Positions 24,081 through 32,207 of a stretch of DNA of 64,000 nt are shown here, in pieces. Positions within the stretch are counted from its first letter, which is position 1, and each line of letters opens with the position of its first letter. The notes under the pieces were generated by a model, which searched no databases, was not told the origin of the DNA, and saw only the letters and a program-made list of their open reading frames with translations. This DNA is from Nocardioides acrostichi (GTDB lineage Bacteria; Actinomycetota; Actinomycetes; Propionibacteriales; Nocardioidaceae). Made by a program: the position numbers and the translations under genes. The stretch spans positions 1-64,000 of the forward strand of contig NZ_JADIVZ010000003.1 in assembly GCF_015319165.1 (NCBI RefSeq). The letters run 5' to 3'.

Positions 24081-24841
24081 CCTTCGTCGACTACACCTCC
24101 TCCGAGGGCTGCGCCCGCATCACGCTGGTCGACGGCCAGCGCGGCAACCCGCTCCACCTCGAGTCGGTGGCCGAGCTGCTCGCGGCCGTGCGCCAGGCCC
24201 ACGCCGACGCCGCTCGGGTCATCGTGCTCGCCGCCGAGGGCCGGTTCTTCTCGGTCGGTGGCGACCTCGGCGCCTTCGCGGGTGCCGAGAGCATGCCGGA
24301 CTTCATCGACGACCTGGCCGACCAGCTGCACCGGCTGGTCAGCGAGCTGATGCGCTCGCCGGCCATCGTGGTCTCGGTCGTGCAGGGCGGTGCCGCCGGT
24401 GCCGGCTTCCCGTTCGCTGCCGCCGCCGACGTCGTGCTCGCCGCCGAGTCGGCCTCGTTCACCCTGGCCTACACCAAGGTCGGCCTCTCCAACGACGGCG
24501 GCAGCAGCCTGCTCGTGCACACCCTCGGCCTGCACACCACGCTGCGGCTCGCGCTGCTCAACGACTCGATCACCGCCACCGAAGCAGCCGCGGCCGGGCT
24601 CGTCGCGCGCGTCGTGCCGGACGACGAGCTGTCGAGCGCCGTCGAGAAGGTCGTGGCGACGCTGCTGGCCGGCCCACCCGAGGCTTTCGCCACGGCGAAG
24701 CGTCTCATCCGTACCGCCGCCGACGACGCGCCCGAGACCACGATGCGGCGCGAGCTGCTGGGCATCCGTACCCAGGCGGCCGGCCCCGAGGCACCCGAGG
24801 GCGTCGCCGCGTTCGTCGAGAAGCGGCGTCCGAGCTTCTGA
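24077..24841 (+). CDS. enoyl-CoA hydratase/isomerase (crotonase family, PaaG-like active site)
   Basis: The 254-residue crotonase-fold protein has oxyanion-hole blocks FFSVGGDLGAF and VQGGAAGAGF. At the second catalytic position it shows VGLSNDGGSS rather than the PEVxLG Glu of hydratases; Asp there is seen in PaaG-type and enoyl-CoA isomerases, so isomerase activity is likely. It is translationally coupled to the MmpL gene upstream. A convergent reductase gene follows after 190 nt containing a hairpin. Confidence 0.85.
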   Translation: MTFVDYTSSEGCARITLVDGQRGNPLHLESVAELLAAVRQAHADAARVIVLAAEGRFFSVGGDLGAFAGAESMPDFIDDLADQLHRLVSELMRSPAIVVSVVQGGAAGAGFPFAAAADVVLAAESASFTLAYTKVGLSNDGGSSLLVHTLGLHTTLRLALLNDSITATEAAAAGLVARVVPDDELSSAVEKVVATLLAGPPEAFATAKRLIRTAADDAPETTMRRELLGIRTQAAGPEAPEGVAAFVEKRRPSF

Positions 24842-24955
24842 ATGCGGGTGGTCTAGCGCACCGAGGGGCACGCGTAACCGCGGTGGCCACTGTGCGTTGT
24901 CCAGGCATCGGCAGGTGCGGCGCTGCGGCCGGCCACCACCCGCGCGGGGGCGCGG

Positions 24956-24973
24956 TCCACACGGGGGTGTGGA
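24956..24973. terminator. short hairpin between convergent genes
   Basis: TCCACAC and GTGTGGA form a 7-bp stem with a GGGG loop in the 190-nt gap between the convergent crotonase and reductase genes. It could end transcription from either side. The rest of the gap is GC-rich with no gene seen. Confidence 0.45.
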
Positions 24974-25030
24974 GGTGGCCACAGGGGGCCGCAGCCGCAC
25001 CCGCCCTGGTTCCCGGACCTCGTCGGCGGG

Positions 25031-26134
25031 TCAGCGGGCGACGAGGCCGCGGCCGGTGATCATCGGCAGATCCTTCGCCACGACCAACCCGCCCGGGTGC
25101 GCGCACACCGCGTGCGCGGCGTTGACCAGGCGCATCGCGGTGGTGAGCATGCCGGAGTCGTTGTGGTCGCCGTCCTCGCCCTCGTGGGTGAACTCGACCT
25201 TCATGTTCGGGTCGCCGAACACCTCGACCCGGTAGCTGCCTCCACCCTCGGCCGGCGTCGGCCAGTGCGGCGCCTGGTCGACGTGGGTGCGGGTGACGTG
25301 CTCGAGCACCACGCGCGGCTCGCCGTCGACCGTGCCGGTCACGGTGAAGCGGACGGCGGCCATGGTGCCGGCCGGGATCTCGCAGGAGGCGATGGCGAAG
25401 TCGCTCTCGGCAGCGATCCGGTCGACGTGCTCGACGAGCGGCTCGTCGAGGGTCAGATCGAGGCCGGCCGCGATGTGCTTGACGACCGGACCCCACGCGG
25501 TGGTGAGGATGCCCGGCTGCCACAGCACGGCCTCGTAGTCGAGCGGTCGACCGAAGCCGAACAGATCGTGCATGACCACCGGCTGGTAGTAGGTGGAGTA
25601 GTCGGCGATCTCGCTGACTCGTACGAGGTCGATGCGCTTGCTGAGGCTGGTGACGGTCAGCGGCAGCACGTCGTTGGCCCACCCGGGGTCGATGCCGTTG
25701 ACATGCAGGCTGGCGCCCGACTCCTCGCCCGCGGCGGCGATGCGGTCGGTGTAGACGTCGAGGCCGAGCCCGTCGGGAAAGGTGAGCAGCACCGGGCCCG
25801 ACGACACGACGTTGAGACCGTTCTCGACCATGTCGACGAGATCCTCCAGCCCCTCGAAGACCCGGTCGTCGGTCATCGCGCTGTGGATGACCACGTCGGC
25901 GCCGAGGTCGTAGAGCTCGGACTTGTCGTTGGTCGCGAGCACACCGAGGTCGCGGTCGAGCCCGGCCAGGCGGCCGGCGTCCTGGCCCACCTTGTCGGGG
26001 TGGGAGACCCACAGTCCGACCAGCTCCATGTCGGGGCGAGCGTCGATGCCGGCGATGACCAGGCGGCCGACCGTGCCGGTCGACCAGCCGATCACGCGTA
26101 GGGGACGGGCGGGAGTGCTGCCGGTGCTGGTCAT
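25031..26134 (-). CDS. dihydrodipicolinate-reductase-like NAD(P)-binding protein
   Basis: The 367-residue protein has an N-terminal Rossmann fold (RVIGWSTGTVGRLVIAGID, LVGLWVSHPDKVGQDAG) and a C-terminal alpha/beta catalytic part (NGIDPGWANDVLPLTV, MHDLFGFG). It belongs to the DapB-like group abundant in mycobacteria and relatives, separate from lysine biosynthesis. ATG 26134 lies 36 nt from a KstR-like palindrome, suggesting sterol or lipid-linked control. Its C-terminus has PMITGRGLVAR. The physiological substrate is unknown. Confidence 0.75.
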   Translation of the reverse strand: MTSTGSTPARPLRVIGWSTGTVGRLVIAGIDARPDMELVGLWVSHPDKVGQDAGRLAGLDRDLGVLATNDKSELYDLGADVVIHSAMTDDRVFEGLEDLVDMVENGLNVVSSGPVLLTFPDGLGLDVYTDRIAAAGEESGASLHVNGIDPGWANDVLPLTVTSLSKRIDLVRVSEIADYSTYYQPVVMHDLFGFGRPLDYEAVLWQPGILTTAWGPVVKHIAAGLDLTLDEPLVEHVDRIAAESDFAIASCEIPAGTMAAVRFTVTGTVDGEPRVVLEHVTRTHVDQAPHWPTPAEGGGSYRVEVFGDPNMKVEFTHEGEDGDHNDSGMLTTAMRLVNAAHAVCAHPGGLVVAKDLPMITGRGLVAR

Positions 26135-26170
26135 GACGGCTCCTCTGCGTGGGTGACTGCCGTCACAGAC

Positions 26171-26184
26171 TAGAACACGTTCTC
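26171..26184. promoter_or_regulatory. KstR-like operator
   Basis: TAGAACACGTTCTC matches 13 of 14 positions of the palindrome TAGAACACGTTCTA, the type bound by the TetR repressor KstR of cholesterol catabolism. It lies in the divergent promoter region of the DapB-like reductase and the beta-hydroxyacid dehydrogenase. No kstR gene is in the window, so the regulator would act from elsewhere. Confidence 0.55.
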
Positions 26185-26202
26185 GTTTTGCGGCAGAGTG
26201 TG

Positions 26203-26245
26203 TGGCGGGCGTGCTTGGCGGGCGTGCTTTGGCGGGCGTGCTTGG
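26203..26245 (+). repeat. three tandem copies of a 13-14-bp unit
   Basis: TGGCGGGCGTGCTT occurs three times with one-base length variation immediately before the start of the dehydrogenase gene, covering the usual ribosome-site area. It may arise from slippage and could alter promoter spacing. Confidence 0.7.
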
Positions 26246-26253
26246 CTCGGAGC

Positions 26254-27105
26254 ATGACCAGCGCCAGCGAACCCGTCGTCGCCCTCCTCGGAACCGGCAC
26301 GATGGGCCTCGGCATGGCCGGCAACATCGCCGCCGCGGGCTTGAGGCTGCGCGTGTGGAACCGCAGTGTGGAGCGCGCCGAGCCGCTGCGCGACGTCGCG
26401 ACGATCGCGCGCACCGCGCAGGAGGCGGTGGCCGGCGCCGACATCGTGGTCACGATGCTCTACGACGCCGACTCCGTGCTCGAGGTGGTCGGCGGACTCG
26501 ATCTCGGCGACGCCGTGTGGTTGCAGACCTCGACCGTGGGCGTCGAGGGCAGCGACCGGATCGTCGCCTTCGCCGAACGCGCGGGGGTCGCGCTCGTCGA
26601 CGCGCCCGTGCTCGGCACCCGCAAGCCGGCCGAGGACGGCGCCCTCGTCGTGCTCGCCTCAGGGGAGGAGGCCCTGCGCCAGCGGGTCGCCCCCGTGCTC
26701 GACGCCATCGGCTCGCGAACCATGTGGGTCGGCGCCGCCGGCGCCGGGAGCCGGCTCAAGCTCGCCGCCAACGCCTGGGTGCTCACCGTGCTCGAGGGGG
26801 TGGCCGAGTCGCTGGCGCTCACGCGCGAACTGGGTCTGGACCCGCGGCTGTTCCTCGAGGCCGTCGGCGGTGGCGCCCTCGACGCGCCGTACGTGCAGGT
26901 CAAGGGCGGGGCGATGCTCGACGGCTCCTTCGACCCGTCCTTCGCGCTCTCGGGCGCCGCAAAGGACGCCTCCCTCATCGCCGCCGCGGCGGCCGGTGTC
27001 GACCTCGAGCTCGCCCTGATGCCCGGCATCCTCGCCCATCTCCAGCGGGCCGTCGACGCCGGTCACGGCGACGCCGACATGGCCGCCACCTACCTGGAGC
27101 ACTGA
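26254..27105 (+). CDS. beta-hydroxyacid dehydrogenase (3-hydroxyisobutyrate dehydrogenase-like)
   Basis: The 283-residue protein has the NAD-binding motif LLGTGTMGLGMAGNIAAAG, a DAPVLGTRKPAEDGAL block in the substrate-binding position, and GSRLKLAANAWV containing the catalytic Lys. The middle block differs from the classical DAPVSGG of 3-hydroxyisobutyrate dehydrogenase, so the substrate may differ. ATG 26254 follows the triple repeat. It is divergent from the DapB-like gene across the KstR-like box and is followed by the repeat array. Confidence 0.82.
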   Translation: MTSASEPVVALLGTGTMGLGMAGNIAAAGLRLRVWNRSVERAEPLRDVATIARTAQEAVAGADIVVTMLYDADSVLEVVGGLDLGDAVWLQTSTVGVEGSDRIVAFAERAGVALVDAPVLGTRKPAEDGALVVLASGEEALRQRVAPVLDAIGSRTMWVGAAGAGSRLKLAANAWVLTVLEGVAESLALTRELGLDPRLFLEAVGGGALDAPYVQVKGGAMLDGSFDPSFALSGAAKDASLIAAAAAGVDLELALMPGILAHLQRAVDAGHGDADMAATYLEH

Positions 27106-27122
27106 CCACCCGCGGTGGCCCC

Positions 27123-27789
27123 GGTGGTTGAGCCGTGAGGAGCGCTAGCGACGAGCGCGCCGGGCGGTGGTTGAGCCGTGAGGAGCGCTAGCGACGAGCG
27201 CGTCGAAACCCGGCGACTGTGAAGGCGACGCTGCTTTCCGTCTCGCTGGGTTTCGACGCGGGTCTCAGCTAGCGCCTCGCCCGGCTCAACCACCGTGAGG
27301 GCGGGTCTCGGCTAGCGCCTCGCCCGGCTCAACCACCGTGATGGCCCCGGTGGTTGAGCCGTGAGGAGCGCTAGCGACGAGCGCGTCCGCCGGTGGTTGA
27401 GCCGTGAGGAGCGCTAGCGACGAGCGCGTCGAAACCCGGCGACTGTGAAGGCGACGCTGCTTGTCGCCTCACCAGGTTTCGACACGGGACTCGGCTAGCG
27501 CCTCGCCCGGCTCAACCACCGTGAGGGCGGGTCTCGGCTAGCGCCTCGCCCGGCTCAACCACCCGCGGTGGGGCGGTGGTTGAGCCGTGAGGAGCGCTAG
27601 CGACGAGCGCGTCGAAACCCGGCGACTGTGAAGGCGACGCTGCTTTCCGCCTCACTGGGTTTCGACACGGTCTCGGCTAGCGCCTCGCCCGGCTCAACCA
27701 CCGGTGGGCACGGGACTCGGCTAGCGCCTCGCCCGGCTCAACCACCGTGATGGCAGGACTCGGCTAGCGCCTCGCCCGGCTCAACCACC
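27123..27789. repeat. dense array of inverted REP-like repeats
   Basis: Two arm types recur: GGTTGAGCCGTGAGGAGCGC (extended by TAGCGACGAGCGCG) five times on the plus strand, and its partner CTAGCGCCTCGCCCGGCTCA (ending ACCACC) seven times in inverted sense. Between some arm pairs lie near-identical cores running from GTCGAAACCCGGCGACTGTG to a GGTTTCGAC partner, giving long hairpins of about 130 nt. At least three full hairpin units and several half units fill this 670-nt gap. A single related unit is at 44396-44523. There is no coding sequence. Confidence 0.9.
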
Positions 27790-28395
27790 CGCGGTGGGGC
27801 GGTGCTCGACCACCGACGCGGATTGGAGGGTCTCGATGGCCCAGCCGACCGCCTCGGCCGCGTGGTCGGCGTCCATGCCCCAGGCGCGGGCCAGACGCTC
27901 GTAGCTCTCGACACTCCACAGCACGTCGAGGACCGCGGCGAGGCGTCGATCGCCATCGCTCGCGGCGAGGAGTCCCTCGCGGCGGGTGCGGTCGACGGCG
28001 ACCAGGGTGGGGCTGTGCTCGGTCGCGTCGACCGGGTGCGGGGTGTAGCGGTCGAGGGAGCGGAACATCCGGCGCGCCATCTCGGCGACTCCGGAGGCGT
28101 CAAGACCCTCGAACGAGACGTCCGCCTCGGCGCGCAGTCGGTCCATCAAGGCGTCGTGCAGGGCGGCCTGGGTGGGGAAGTGCCGGTACACGGTGCGCTC
28201 GCTGACGCCCGCTTCGTCGGCCACGGCGCGGAAGGTGATGTCCTGCCAGGTCCAGCGTGACTGCGCCTTGGCCAGCCGTGCTGCGGCGGCGAGCACCCGC
28301 TCGTGACCCTGCTCTCGTCGACGTGAGCCGTCGTAGGAGCGCGTTGACGGACCCGCCGTTTCGGTGTCAGTCTTCTGACGCGAATCACCCGACAT
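27781..28395 (-). CDS. TetR-family transcriptional regulator
   Basis: The 204-residue protein has a TetR HTH near residues 28-75: HERVLAAAARLAKAQSRWTW, ITFRAVADEAGVSERTVYRHF. The ligand domain is diverged. Its ATG at 28395 is only 17 nt from the start of the divergent P450 gene, so it probably controls that gene and itself. The final codons GGT GGT TGA come from the neighbouring repeat, which has evidently supplied the stop codon. Confidence 0.85.
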   Translation of the reverse strand: MSGDSRQKTDTETAGPSTRSYDGSRRREQGHERVLAAAARLAKAQSRWTWQDITFRAVADEAGVSERTVYRHFPTQAALHDALMDRLRAEADVSFEGLDASGVAEMARRMFRSLDRYTPHPVDATEHSPTLVAVDRTRREGLLAASDGDRRLAAVLDVLWSVESYERLARAWGMDADHAAEAVGWAIETLQSASVVEHRPTAGG

Positions 28396-28412
28396 GCACC
28401 GAAGGATGGCAG

Positions 28413-29573
28413 ATGAGCCTCGTGCCCGTGTACGACCCGAGTGACTCCGAGCTCGACGCGAGCCCGTACGAGACGTGGAAGTGGCTGCGTGACGAGCGAC
28501 CGGTGTACTTCAACGACGAGCGCGGTTTCTATGCACTCTCGCGCTACGACGACGTCGCCGCGGCCCTCAAGGACACCGAGGCCTTCTCCTCCGCCTACGG
28601 CACCGTGCTGGAGCTGCTCACCCCCGAGAGGCAGCAGACCGGGATGATGATCAACTCCGACCCACCGAGCCACACGCGTCTGCGCAAGCTGGTCTCCCGC
28701 GTGTTCACCACCCGCCGGGTCTCCGACCTCGAGCCGAAGATCCGCGAGATCGCGGAGTCGCTGCTCGCGGCCTGGACGCCGGGCGAGGAGTTCGACTTCG
28801 TGCAGCAGTTCGCGGCGCAGATCCCCTCGCGCGTCATCGCCGAGCTGCTCGGTGTGCCCTCGGAGGAACGTGAGGAGGTGCGACTGATCATCGACACCGC
28901 CTTCCACCTCGAGGGCGACGAGGGCTTCACCAACCCCACGGCCGTGAACGCCATCCTCGAACTGGCCGGCTACCTGCAGAACCTGCTCGAACGGCGCCGC
29001 ACCGAGCCGATCGGCGACCTCTTCTCCGACCTCGCCGCGACCGACCTCACCGCCCAGGAGTGCGTCGAGTTCGGACTGCTGCTGGTGATCGCCGGCACCG
29101 AGACCGTCGGCCGGCTGCTCGGCTGGGCCTGCATCTTGCTCGACGCCCACCCCGACCAGCGCGCCTGGCTGGTGGAGAACCCCGACAAGATCGGCCAGGC
29201 CGTCGAGGAGGTGCTCCGCTACGAAGGCCCCTCCCCGGTGCAGGCCCGCCGCGCCACCCGCGACCTCGAGCTGCACGGCGTCACGATCCCCCAGGGCTCA
29301 CCGGTGCTGCTGCTCAACACCGCCGCCGGCCGCGACGAGCGCAAGTACGGGCCGGACGCCGAGGAGTTCGACGTCCGCCGCGAACCCGAGCACCACCTCT
29401 CGTTCGGGTACGGCGTGCACTTCTGCCTGGGTGCCTCGCTGGCCCGACTGGAGTCGAGGATCGCGCTCGAGACCGTCCTGCGCACCCACCCCACCTGGAC
29501 CGTCGACCACGACCGGTCCCAGCGGGCTCACACCTCCACGGTGCGGGGCTGGGAGCACGTCTGGGTGCGCTGA
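28413..29573 (+). CDS. cytochrome P450 monooxygenase
   Basis: The 386-residue soluble P450 has the I-helix motif AGTET (residues 227-231), the K-helix EEVLRYE and the heme loop FGYGVHFCLG with the proximal Cys338. The N-terminus DASPYETWKWLRDERPVYF is standard for actinobacterial enzymes. GAAGGA, 6 nt before ATG 28413, is the ribosome site. No ferredoxin or ferredoxin reductase gene is adjacent, so electrons come from proteins encoded elsewhere. The divergent TetR gene is the likely regulator. The nearby KstR-like box hints at steroid or lipid substrates, but this is inference. Confidence 0.93.
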   Translation: MSLVPVYDPSDSELDASPYETWKWLRDERPVYFNDERGFYALSRYDDVAAALKDTEAFSSAYGTVLELLTPERQQTGMMINSDPPSHTRLRKLVSRVFTTRRVSDLEPKIREIAESLLAAWTPGEEFDFVQQFAAQIPSRVIAELLGVPSEEREEVRLIIDTAFHLEGDEGFTNPTAVNAILELAGYLQNLLERRRTEPIGDLFSDLAATDLTAQECVEFGLLLVIAGTETVGRLLGWACILLDAHPDQRAWLVENPDKIGQAVEEVLRYEGPSPVQARRATRDLELHGVTIPQGSPVLLLNTAAGRDERKYGPDAEEFDVRREPEHHLSFGYGVHFCLGASLARLESRIALETVLRTHPTWTVDHDRSQRAHTSTVRGWEHVWVR

Positions 29574-29641
29574 ACCCGTGACTTCCGGGCGCGGATGCCG
29601 TTACCTTCCCTATGGGCCACATCACTCAGGGAGTTCTCAGC

Positions 29642-31543
29642 ATGCGCCGAGTCGTCCAGCTGTTCCTGACCGTCGGTCTCGCGATCGGCCTCGGCGTCGG
29701 CGGCCTCGCCCTGGCGCCGTCCGCGGGGGCTCACGAGGAGAGGCCGGCCGAGTTCCCGGACGGAACGGGAGCCGTGCCGCACTTCCTCGGCTACGACAAC
29801 GCCCGCGCCCGCGTGGTGTGCAAGAAGAGCTCGCGCGCACGCATCGCCGCTATGCCGGCCGGCCGCCTCAAGCGGGTCAACACCCGGCTGCTGCGGCGCT
29901 GTGACTTCCACTCCATCCAGGACGCCGTCAACACGATCCGCCACCGGCGCACCTCGATCTACGTGCTGCCCGGCCGCTACACCGAGAGCAAATGGGCCAA
30001 GGCCGGGCGCAGTGACTACTGCTCCCACCTCGCCACCGAGTCCGACGACCCGCTCGGCGCCACGGCGCAGTACATCGGCTCCCTCTCCGGTGACGCCGTG
30101 GCCCCCGAGGCCGACGGCCTGGCTGCCGAGGCCGAGGAGACCTCCGACCCGATCGCTTTGTCGTACGCCGACCAGCGGCGCTGCGCGCACAACCTCAACC
30201 TGATCGCGCTCTTCGGTGACGCCACGCCGCACGATGACTCGATCGCCTGCGACAGCCGGTTCTGCGGCACCCAGATCGTGGGTACCGGCCGCCACCAGGG
30301 CGACGTGCTCATCGACAACCAGTTCAGCAAGCTCAACGCGATCCGGCTCGACCGGATGGGCGGCGTCTACCTGGCGAACATGACGTTCCAGCAGGCCGAG
30401 TTCAACAGCGTCTACGTGCTCGAGACCGACGGCTTCGTGCTCGACCGGCTCGTCACCCGGGCCAACGACGAGTACGGCATCCTCGCGTTCGCCAGCGACC
30501 ACGGGCTCATCGAGCGCACGAACAACTACTACAACGGCGACTCCGGCATCTACCCCGGCTCCGGCAGCGACCTCAACGCCGACAACCCCGAGTTCGAGGT
30601 CACCCGGTATGCCATCGAGATCCGCAACAACCGCAGCCACCACAACACGCTGGGCTACTCAGGCACGGCCGGCAACTCGATCTGGGCGCACCACAACCGG
30701 TTCTACGACAACGCCACCGGCATCGCCACGGACTCGCTGTTCCCCGGCCACCCCGGTCTGCCGCAGGACCACGCCCGTTGGAGCAACAACCGCATCTACT
30801 CCAACAACACGAACTTCTACACCGAGTACGTCGACAACGACGTGTGCGACCGGCCGATGCCCGAGCGTGGCTACATGGAGGGCGCCGTCTGCCCCGTCGT
30901 CCCCACGCCCGTGGGCACCGGCGTGCTGATCGCGGGCGGCAACTTCAACTCCACCGACCACAACTGGATCTACGACAACTGGCGCAACGGCACCATGCAG
31001 TTCTGGGTGCCGGCGCCACTGCGTGACGAGATGGACCCCCAGAAGCTCTACGACACCTCGCACGACAACCGCACCTTCGCCAACACGATGGGCATCAGCC
31101 CGGCCGGTGCGGTGCGGCCCAACGGTCTCGACCACTGGTGGGACGACGAGGGCCACGGCAACTGCTGGGAGGACAACACGTCGTCCTACGGCGAGGCGAC
31201 CAACAACTTCACCTTGCCGGTCGCCGGTTGCGACCAGGGTGGCTCCGTCTTCGAGCCCGGGCTCGCGGTCAAGGACGCCGGCTTCCTCTCGTGCAGCCAG
31301 TACGACCGCAGCGACCCCACGCTGCGACACCCGCCCGGGTGCGGGTGGTTCGACAGCCCGTCGCAGCCGTCCGCCGACGGCGCCTCGGCGACCGGAGCCG
31401 GGGCGGTGGCAGACGACTCCGACGTGCAGCAGTCGGCCGTCGTCGCGACCGAGGATCTGGCCGACGAGGGGCCGCTCGGGCTGTTGGTGCTCACCGCCTT
31501 CCTGGCGGCCGGTGGCGCCATCGTGCTGCGCCGCCGTGCCTAG
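29642..31543 (+). CDS. secreted right-handed beta-helix protein with C-terminal membrane anchor
   Basis: The protein starts MRRVVQLFLTVGLAIGLGVG and ends its signal peptide near APSAGAHE. The body has repeated parallel beta-helix rungs rich in Asn (RLDRMGGVYLANMTFQQAEF, LIERTNNYYNGDSGIY, NRFYDNATGIATDSLF). After a Ser/Ala-rich linker it closes with LGLLVLTAFLAAGGAIVL and RRRA, a membrane anchor with a positive stop. No LPxTG motif is seen. GGGAG lies before ATG 29642; ATG 29612 is a weaker alternative. It overlaps the next gene by 8 nt. A surface carbohydrate-binding or lyase role is possible, but no catalytic residues are evident. Confidence 0.78.
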   Translation: MRRVVQLFLTVGLAIGLGVGGLALAPSAGAHEERPAEFPDGTGAVPHFLGYDNARARVVCKKSSRARIAAMPAGRLKRVNTRLLRRCDFHSIQDAVNTIRHRRTSIYVLPGRYTESKWAKAGRSDYCSHLATESDDPLGATAQYIGSLSGDAVAPEADGLAAEAEETSDPIALSYADQRRCAHNLNLIALFGDATPHDDSIACDSRFCGTQIVGTGRHQGDVLIDNQFSKLNAIRLDRMGGVYLANMTFQQAEFNSVYVLETDGFVLDRLVTRANDEYGILAFASDHGLIERTNNYYNGDSGIYPGSGSDLNADNPEFEVTRYAIEIRNNRSHHNTLGYSGTAGNSIWAHHNRFYDNATGIATDSLFPGHPGLPQDHARWSNNRIYSNNTNFYTEYVDNDVCDRPMPERGYMEGAVCPVVPTPVGTGVLIAGGNFNSTDHNWIYDNWRNGTMQFWVPAPLRDEMDPQKLYDTSHDNRTFANTMGISPAGAVRPNGLDHWWDDEGHGNCWEDNTSSYGEATNNFTLPVAGCDQGGSVFEPGLAVKDAGFLSCSQYDRSDPTLRHPPGCGWFDSPSQPSADGASATGAGAVADDSDVQQSAVVATEDLADEGPLGLLVLTAFLAAGGAIVLRRRA

Positions 31544-32087
31544 GGTGCGAACCAGGCCAGTGCTGCTGGTCGCTGTGCTGGCCGCCTCGACCGTGATCGC
31601 GGTGGGCGCCCTCGTCGTGCGCCAGAACGCCCCGCACCTGACCACCTCGACGCCGGCGTCCGTCGAGGGCACCGAGGCCACGGCCACGTTCCAGATCGCC
31701 GAGCGCACGATCCGCCAGGTGCGCTACGCCGATCAGGGCACGTTGCGCTACACCTTCGCCGTGCACAACCCGGGGCGGCTGCCCCTCACGGTCACCGGTC
31801 TGACGCCGGGGCAGCCCGACTCCAGGTTGCTCCAGCTCGAGTCGATCTCCTCGCGAACCATCGGGCCCGACAGCACCGAGGAGCTCACCCTCGTGATGCA
31901 CATGAGCGGCTGCGAGACGCTGGCGGCGCGCTCGGGGTCGTTCGTCACCAGCGTCTCGGTGCACGTGAGGTATCTGCGGGTGCTCTCCGATGATCTGGTG
32001 CTGACCCTGCCCGAGGAGTTGCACACCGGCTCGCCGCGTGAGGCGTTCTGCCCGGACGCGACCGCCTCGTCGCGACCACCAGGCTGA
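31536..32087 (+). CDS. membrane-anchored extracytoplasmic protein, partner of the beta-helix gene
   Basis: The 183-residue protein opens with an uncleaved-looking helix (VLLVAVLAASTVIAVGALVV) and continues as a beta-rich domain (LRYTFAVHNPGRLPLTVTGL, SISSRTIGPDSTEELTLVMH) resembling an immunoglobulin-like or DUF11-type sandwich. Cys residues in MSGCETL and EAFCPD could form a disulfide. GTG 31536 overlaps the end of the beta-helix gene, so the two are coupled. It ends 7 nt before the 22-bp tandem repeats. Confidence 0.6.
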   Translation: MPRVRTRPVLLVAVLAASTVIAVGALVVRQNAPHLTTSTPASVEGTEATATFQIAERTIRQVRYADQGTLRYTFAVHNPGRLPLTVTGLTPGQPDSRLLQLESISSRTIGPDSTEELTLVMHMSGCETLAARSGSFVTSVSVHVRYLRVLSDDLVLTLPEELHTGSPREAFCPDATASSRPPG

Positions 32088-32094
32088 CCCTCGG

Positions 32095-32204
32095 GGGACG
32101 ATTCGCGACCCCTCGAGGGACGATTCGCGACCCCTCGCGGGACGATTCGCGACCCCTCGCGGGACGATTCGCGACCCCTCGCGGGACGATTCGCGACCCC
32201 TCGC
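32095..32204 (+). repeat. five tandem copies of a 22-bp unit between convergent genes
   Basis: The unit begins GGGACGATTCGCGACCCCTC and recurs with a period of exactly 22 bp at 32095, 32117, 32139, 32161 and 32183; the first copy differs by one base near its end. The array fills nearly the whole gap between two convergent genes, ending 3 nt before the stop of the Old Yellow Enzyme gene. Each unit has a weak dyad (GGG..CCC). Confidence 0.92.
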
Positions 32205-32207
32205 GGG

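Noticed and set aside
21992-24841. A 949-codon frame over the MmpL and crotonase genes
   Set aside because: It is an Arg/Ala/Gly-rich shadow of two clearly recognised genes, with no family features.
32095-32204. Regular repeats as a CRISPR array
   Set aside because: The 22-bp units are directly adjacent with no spacers, and no cas genes are present.
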